Shown: positions 6,028 to 8,822 of the stretch, in pieces
Layout: every line of letters starts with the position of its first letter
How positions within the stretch are numbered: position 1 is the first letter of the stretch
NCBI GenBank assembly: GCA_030591305.1
Contig: JAUVBI010000121.1
Location: 1-8,822 of the forward strand
Reading direction: 5' to 3'
DNA length: 8,822 bases
From: Pseudomonadota bacterium
GTDB taxonomy: Bacteria; Pseudomonadota; Gammaproteobacteria; Pseudomonadales; Halieaceae
Position numbers and translations under genes: made by a program
The notes under the pieces: model-generated
Databases searched by the model: none
Told to the model about the DNA's origin: nothing
The model's input: the letters and a program-made list of their open reading frames with translations, nothing else

Positions 6028-8724
6028 TTAGAACTCAATAGTGTACTCAGCGTAGTATACGGCACCTGTTGGATCATAGAGGCTGTATAGGTCTCTGTCG
6101 AACTTGCCGCTCTTGTCCAGAACAGGGTCTTCATTAGTGAAGTTACGAGCACCGATCTTGATTCTGCCCCAGCCCTCTCCATCAAATGTATACGCGATGT
6201 TTTGAGTGGTCCAGGAATCTAGCTCCTCGCTACTTGACACCAGTTTGGCAGTACCGGAGTCTGATACTTCAATGGTGTTTGCCTCTGCGTGACTACTGAT
6301 AAAGTCAAGAACATAGCTCACACTATGACGGCCCATGTTCCAGCCCAGTACTAACTGTGCTTTGTCTTCAGGCATCAGGTAGAACCCTTTCAGGTCCTGC
6401 TCTGCACCCTTGTAGTAAGCCGATGTCTCATACTTGAGCTGATGAGCCCACAAGGCACCCATAGTAAAGGTGCCGATACCGGTGTCGAGCAAACCACGGA
6501 AGCCAATATCCAGGCCTTCAACGTTTGTGTCACCGGCATTTGAGTATGTAGAGTATACCGTCGGACGACCGCCCACTCTGTCGACGTAGGTGCCATCACT
6601 AGGGTTCATCACTACGCCAGCAGCCTCAGCGTACAGTATGCTTTGAGTGCCTGACTGGGAGATAGTGTCTTCAACTTCAACCATCCAGTAGTTCAGGTCG
6701 ATAGACCAGTTCTCAATGAATTCCCAGTTACCACCAAAGCTGAAGGTTGTAGAGGTTTCAGCATCTACATCGGGGTTGGTTGAGTAATAGGTGTCGATTT
6801 GGCCCGAAGGACAGTCACCCGGTGCAATATTCTGCAAGCCACACTTGTAGTAGTCTGTTGCATCTTCTGCAGAGAATGTTTCAGGACCATACAGCTGATC
6901 CAGTGACGGCGCACGGAAACCGGTACTGACCCGGCTACGCAGTGACAGGCTGTCCAGCACGTTCCAGGAAACACTCAGAGAGGGGGATATGTTATCACCA
7001 AAGTCACTGTAATCGTCATAGCGAACAGCGGCACTGACTTCTATGCTGTCGCCCACAGGGATGATTGCCTCGCCAAAGACGGCAAGCACATCGCGATCGC
7101 CATTGGAGGAGTTGCCTGCGCTACCGCCGACAAAGCCTGCTTCTGAAGCGCGGTCATAGAGGTTTTGGTACTCCACTTCGAAGTACTCAACACCGGCCAG
7201 GGCAAACACGTTGCCACCGCCAAACCAGTCGCCCATTTCAAACTGCATATGGCCGTAGTATTTGACCATATCGGTGAAGTTATCCTGGGTTGTGGTGGCG
7301 CTCATGGCGCCTGCACCCTCTTCAGAGAAGGGGTCAATGCCGCTTTCCATCACGTAGTCCAAGCCGGGGTATGACAGGTAGTAGTAGCCAAACTCTTCTA
7401 CATCGTAATGGCTCTTCTGTGCATACACGTCATAGCTCATAGTATCGTTGATGTCGCCGCGACCACCAAATACGAAATCATACTGGGTGTCGGTCACGTA
7501 GTTATCGCGTGGGCCAATATTGGTCCAGCGGTAGAAACCGGTGAGGCTGTAGTTGGGCTCCATTTCGCCGGTTTCTGGGTTCAGTGACTCGGTGATAGAG
7601 CCATCGGCCAGCAAGGCGTCGATATCGAAAGGAACGTCCTTGTAGTCCTCAGGCATATTGTTCCAGTAAGCGGCAGGGGGCGCATAACGGCCGAAAGACT
7701 CAACCCGTGAAAACAGGGCTGTTCCATACAGCTCAAGGTGCTCGTTTATATCGTAGTGGAAGCTGGTGTAGGTGTTGATTTTTTCCAGGCTGGCTTTGTT
7801 AGCTGATGCGTTGGCGTAGCCATACATGCAGTAGGTCGACTTTTCTACTGATGGGAACCAGTCCAGGGTGGAATCGACCACGCCCAACCAGGGAGAGGTG
7901 TCTTCACAGCCGTTAGCTGCCTGAATATTGTCATAGCCGGTGGTGGGGTCATATAACCAGACGGATTTACCGAAGATTGAGTAGCCGTCGGTATCGACGT
8001 AGGCATCAATAATGCCGTTGCCGTTGGTGTCTCTGGCCCAGGCGGAGGTATATTCGCGGTCGCGGTCAAAAATGGCATCGCGGTCGCTGTATTCCATAGC
8101 GAAAGTGATGTTGCCGCGGTCGTTGCTCAGGCCGCCAATCAGGCTCAGCTGATTTTCTTCACCGTCGTCTTCCTTGCGGTCACCGTAGCCGATCCGCAGT
8201 TCCAGACCGTCGTAGTTGTCGCGCATCATCATGTTGACAACACCGGCAACAGCGTCAGAACCGTAAACGGCAGAGCCGCCGTCAGCCAGTATGTCGATAC
8301 GCTCTACAGCGGCCATGGGAATCATGTTGATGTTAATGGCGGCGGCACCGGTGTTGGGTGAGCCGGTCATGCGGCGACCGTTAATCATAACCAGAGTACG
8401 ATCTGCACCCAGGCCACGCAGGTCGATGTTGGCGTTTGACTGGGCAGAGCTACCGGAGCGCTCGCTGAATGAGCCCAGTGAGTTCAATGGTGAGGAGCGC
8501 AGTACATCGGCGACAGTGGGCAGGCCCAGTGCGTCAATTTCCTGCCTGTCCATCGATACAATTTGTGCACCGTTGTCAAAGTCGGTACGCGCAATACGCG
8601 AGCCGGTAACAACAACCTCTTCTAGCAGTTTCTCTTCGGCGTTTGCTACCGATGGCAAAACTGCCATGGTGCTCAGGCCGATAGCGGCAGAAACCGCCAC
8701 TGTCAGACGATTTTTTCTTAACAT
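6028..8724 (-). CDS. TonB-dependent outer-membrane receptor, substrate unknown
   Basis: This 898-residue protein is a TonB-dependent receptor, a 22-strand outer-membrane barrel with an N-terminal plug that imports substrates using energy from TonB-ExbBD. Residues 1-29 form a signal peptide (MLRKNR, a hydrophobic core, cleavage after VANA). The mature protein begins EEKLLEEVVVTGSRI, the usual start before the plug. The plug shows DLRGLGADRTLVMINGRRM (101-119), AVERIDILADGGSAVYGSDA (139-158) and AGVVNMMMRDNYDG (160-173). Barrel landmarks include SLSLRSRVSTGFRAPSLDQLYGPE (592-615), NVEGLDIGF (734-742), GARNFTNEDP (858-867) and a terminal Phe, the signal for outer-membrane assembly. Loops carry Cys273/Cys299 and Cys628/Cys638, possible disulfide pairs, and an EF-hand-like DTNGNGIID (232-240). 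The ATG has AGGGG eight bases upstream. The plug type is widespread among marine and plant-associated Proteobacteria for glycan, peptide or other nutrients; no neighbouring gene indicates the cargo. Confidence 0.95.
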   Translation of the reverse strand: MLRKNRLTVAVSAAIGLSTMAVLPSVANAEEKLLEEVVVTGSRIARTDFDNGAQIVSMDRQEIDALGLPTVADVLRSSPLNSLGSFSERSGSSAQSNANIDLRGLGADRTLVMINGRRMTGSPNTGAAAININMIPMAAVERIDILADGGSAVYGSDAVAGVVNMMMRDNYDGLELRIGYGDRKEDDGEENQLSLIGGLSNDRGNITFAMEYSDRDAIFDRDREYTSAWARDTNGNGIIDAYVDTDGYSIFGKSVWLYDPTTGYDNIQAANGCEDTSPWLGVVDSTLDWFPSVEKSTYCMYGYANASANKASLEKINTYTSFHYDINEHLELYGTALFSRVESFGRYAPPAAYWNNMPEDYKDVPFDIDALLADGSITESLNPETGEMEPNYSLTGFYRWTNIGPRDNYVTDTQYDFVFGGRGDINDTMSYDVYAQKSHYDVEEFGYYYLSYPGLDYVMESGIDPFSEEGAGAMSATTTQDNFTDMVKYYGHMQFEMGDWFGGGNVFALAGVEYFEVEYQNLYDRASEAGFVGGSAGNSSNGDRDVLAVFGEAIIPVGDSIEVSAAVRYDDYSDFGDNISPSLSVSWNVLDSLSLRSRVSTGFRAPSLDQLYGPETFSAEDATDYYKCGLQNIAPGDCPSGQIDTYYSTNPDVDAETSTTFSFGGNWEFIENWSIDLNYWMVEVEDTISQSGTQSILYAEAAGVVMNPSDGTYVDRVGGRPTVYSTYSNAGDTNVEGLDIGFRGLLDTGIGTFTMGALWAHQLKYETSAYYKGAEQDLKGFYLMPEDKAQLVLGWNMGRHSVSYVLDFISSHAEANTIEVSDSGTAKLVSSSEELDSWTTQNIAYTFDGEGWGRIKIGARNFTNEDPVLDKSGKFDRDLYSLYDPTGAVYYAEYTIEF

Positions 8725-8732
8725 AGGTAGTA

Positions 8733-8737
8733 CCCCT
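8733..8737 (-). promoter_or_regulatory. Ribosome binding site of the TonB-dependent receptor gene
   Basis: AGGGG on the minus strand lies eight bases before the ATG at 8724. It supports this start, as does the signal peptide that begins directly at that codon. Confidence 0.65.
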
Positions 8738-8743
8738 GTACTT

Positions 8744-8782
8744 TACTTAAGTATATTTTTTTATTCATATGGATTTGAATCC
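8744..8782. promoter_or_regulatory. Cluster of short palindromes in the receptor leader (possible operator)
   Basis: TACTTAAGTA (8744-8753) is a perfect 10-base palindrome overlapping the candidate -10. ATTCATATGGAT (8763-8774) is a 12-base palindrome with one mismatched pair. GGATTTGAATCC (8771-8782) has five-base arms around TG and overlaps the candidate -35. None matches a Fur box or another operator that I can name with confidence. In AT-rich DNA, single short palindromes are common, so the grouping around the promoter is the only reason to list them. Confidence 0.3.
8750..8779 (-). promoter_or_regulatory. Candidate sigma-70 promoter of the TonB-dependent receptor gene
   Basis: On the minus strand TTCAAA (8774-8779, four of six matches to TTGACA) and TATACT (8750-8755, five of six matches to TATAAT) are separated by 18 bases in a strongly AT-rich leader. 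The -10 would lie about 25 bases before the start codon, leaving a short 5' leader containing the ribosome site. The match is reasonable but not strong, the region beyond 8822 is unseen, and other promoters may lie there. Three short palindromes overlap the two elements, which could be operator sites. Confidence 0.4.
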
Positions 8783-8822
8783 ACTGAACACAGACTTTAA
8801 ACGAATTCTGCAGAGGTATCCT

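Noticed and set aside
8291..8800. A 169-codon open frame on the plus strand opposite the 5' end of the receptor gene
   Set aside because: It runs antisense to the signal peptide and plug of a well-supported gene, its translation shows no recognisable domain, and it looks like a by-product of the coding strand's codon use.
8802..8815. Adjacent EcoRI and PstI sites (GAATTCTGCAG) resembling a cloning-vector polylinker at the right edge
   Set aside because: The likeness covers about a dozen bases only; the flanking bases do not continue as vector, and the AT-rich leader reads naturally into it. Chance is the simpler explanation, though the edge cannot be checked without the neighbouring sequence.

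Overview
The window looks like chromosomal DNA of a gammaproteobacterium. A tkt-epd-pgk-fba order is typical of that class, the epd product is much closer to erythrose-4-phosphate dehydrogenase than to ordinary GAPDH, and the aldolase is the class II subtype found in Pseudomonas and its marine relatives. The large TonB-dependent receptor, with a VVVTGSRI-type start to the mature protein, fits a marine gammaproteobacterium of the Cellvibrionales/Halieaceae kind, but that finer placement is inference and cannot be settled here.

Left part, plus strand (1-4884): the 3' end of transketolase (tkt), then epd, pgk, a class II fructose-bisphosphate aldolase (fba) and an alpha/beta hydrolase. Spacing is tight: tkt and epd overlap by 7 bases, and the later gaps are 26, 56 and 24 bases. 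No terminator or convincing internal promoter is visible between them, so they are probably one transcription unit whose promoter lies left of the window. The first four enzymes link the pentose phosphate pathway, central glycolysis/gluconeogenesis and erythrose-4-phosphate oxidation towards pyridoxal phosphate. The hydrolase has no obvious place in these pathways.

Middle (4885-5006): a 122-base convergent gap with only weak hairpins and no clear terminator for either side.

Right part, minus strand (5007-8822): an outer-membrane TonB-dependent receptor of 898 residues with its own leader and a candidate promoter at the right edge, followed downstream by a strong rho-independent terminator and then a SAM-dependent methyltransferase starting with GTG. 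The methyltransferase begins only 26 bases past the T-tract end of that terminator, so how it is transcribed is unclear.

Overall this is mainly ordinary metabolic and transport content. I saw no mobile element, CRISPR array, tRNA, rRNA or phage gene, and no evidence of a new multi-gene system. The points worth a second look are small: a TTG start coupled to the tkt stop, an altered residue next to the catalytic Cys of Epd, an atypical nucleophile elbow in the hydrolase, an EF-hand-like calcium loop in the receptor, nested palindromes in the receptor leader, and an unrecognised helical tail on the methyltransferase.
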